Part shown: one piece after another, positions 12,902-12,992 of the stretch
Layout of the letters: every line of letters starts with the position of its first letter
How positions within the stretch are numbered: the stretch's first letter is position 1
NCBI GenBank assembly: GCA_038247115.1
Contig: JBBRVG010000095.1
Location: forward strand, 1-12,992
Direction: 5' to 3'
DNA: 12,992 nt
Source of the DNA: Pseudaeromonas sp038247115
Lineage (GTDB): Bacteria; Pseudomonadota; Gammaproteobacteria; Enterobacterales; Aeromonadaceae
Made by a program: the position numbers and the translations under genes
The notes under the pieces: model-generated
Databases searched by the model: none
Told to the model about the DNA's origin: nothing
What the model saw: the letters and a program-made list of their open reading frames with translations, nothing else

Positions 12902-12967
12902 CTAACGGCCCTTCACCCACTCCCCCCCCCAACCCTGCCAATCACTGGTGTTATATTCTCTTAACAT
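12902..12967 (-). other. In-frame 5' segment with TAG and a run of nine G
   Basis: From ATG 12967 (AGGG nine bases upstream) the minus strand reads 21 codons, MLREYNTSDWQGWGGEWVKG then R, before TAG at 12902-12904. The frame is the same as that of the downstream open frame. A run of nine G (plus strand C at 12922-12930) lies inside this segment. It is either the true 5' end of the downstream gene, cut by a nonsense change, or a short leader ORF whose stop abuts the TTG at 12901. Confidence 0.45.
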
Positions 12968-12992
12968 AATGAAAATCCCTATTCCTGCTATC

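Noticed and set aside
12902..12967. Phase variation of the unknown gene through the G run
   Set aside because: No change of tract length connects ATG 12967 to the main frame in a way that avoids a stop, so switching of the main protein is not supported.
12778..12969. A 63-codon plus-strand frame at the right edge
   Set aside because: It is antisense to the unknown AT-rich gene, and its Pro-rich part is just the C run read in one frame.
1..12992. CRISPR arrays, tRNA or rRNA genes, insertion sequences, integrases
   Set aside because: I looked for regularly spaced repeats, cloverleaf-like segments, transposase motifs and terminal inverted repeats and saw none.

Overview
The window is a stretch of gammaproteobacterial chromosome, most likely from Aeromonas or a close relative. 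That assignment is an inference from gene content: FabB next to a divergent MnmC, RsuA, CorA, YfcD, an HD-GYP protein and a PilU-type ATPase. High-GC codon use, dense short-spaced genes and plain rho-independent terminators fit the same picture. I could not run a database search, so the genus is a judgement. Positions 1 to about 12,040 look like ordinary core chromosome. The last ~950 bases are clearly more AT-rich and hold the only gene that looks foreign.

Layout, left to right. (1) The 3' end of a small membrane protein of the DUF486/DMT type (+). (2) A PilT/PilU-family type IV pilus ATPase (+), alone and closed by a strong hairpin terminator. (3) An EamA/DMT transporter (+), convergent with (4) rsuA, a 16S rRNA pseudouridine synthase (-). 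(5) Divergent from rsuA, a DUF3391/HD-GYP c-di-GMP phosphodiesterase (+), ended by a bidirectional terminator shared with (6) fabB (-), the fatty-acid elongation enzyme KAS I. (7) Divergent from fabB, the bifunctional tRNA wobble-uridine enzyme mnmC (+), which carries an in-frame 15-bp minisatellite. (8) A palindromic extragenic element and a terminator. (9) A secreted DUF922-like protein (-), divergent from (10) corA, the Mg2+ channel (+), which has a good sigma-70 promoter and its own terminator. (11) The Nudix hydrolase yfcD (-), divergent from (12) a GNAT acetyltransferase (+), which meets (13) an acidic hypothetical protein (-) tail to tail. (14) An AT-richer gene of unknown function (-), interrupted near its 5' end by an in-frame TAG just after a run of nine G on its coding strand.

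Most genes are single-gene transcription units for housekeeping: tRNA and rRNA modification, lipid synthesis, Mg2+ uptake, pilus retraction and second-messenger turnover. No operon-scale system is visible. No tRNA, rRNA, CRISPR array, insertion sequence or integrase was found, and no gap between genes exceeds about 300 bases. The points most worth a second look are the broken AT-rich gene at the right edge, the palindromic element after mnmC, a FadR-like half-site over the presumed fabB -35 region, the pilU-type gene standing apart from any pilT, and short tandem duplications (9 to 15 bp) at five sites, two of which touch start or stop regions of genes.
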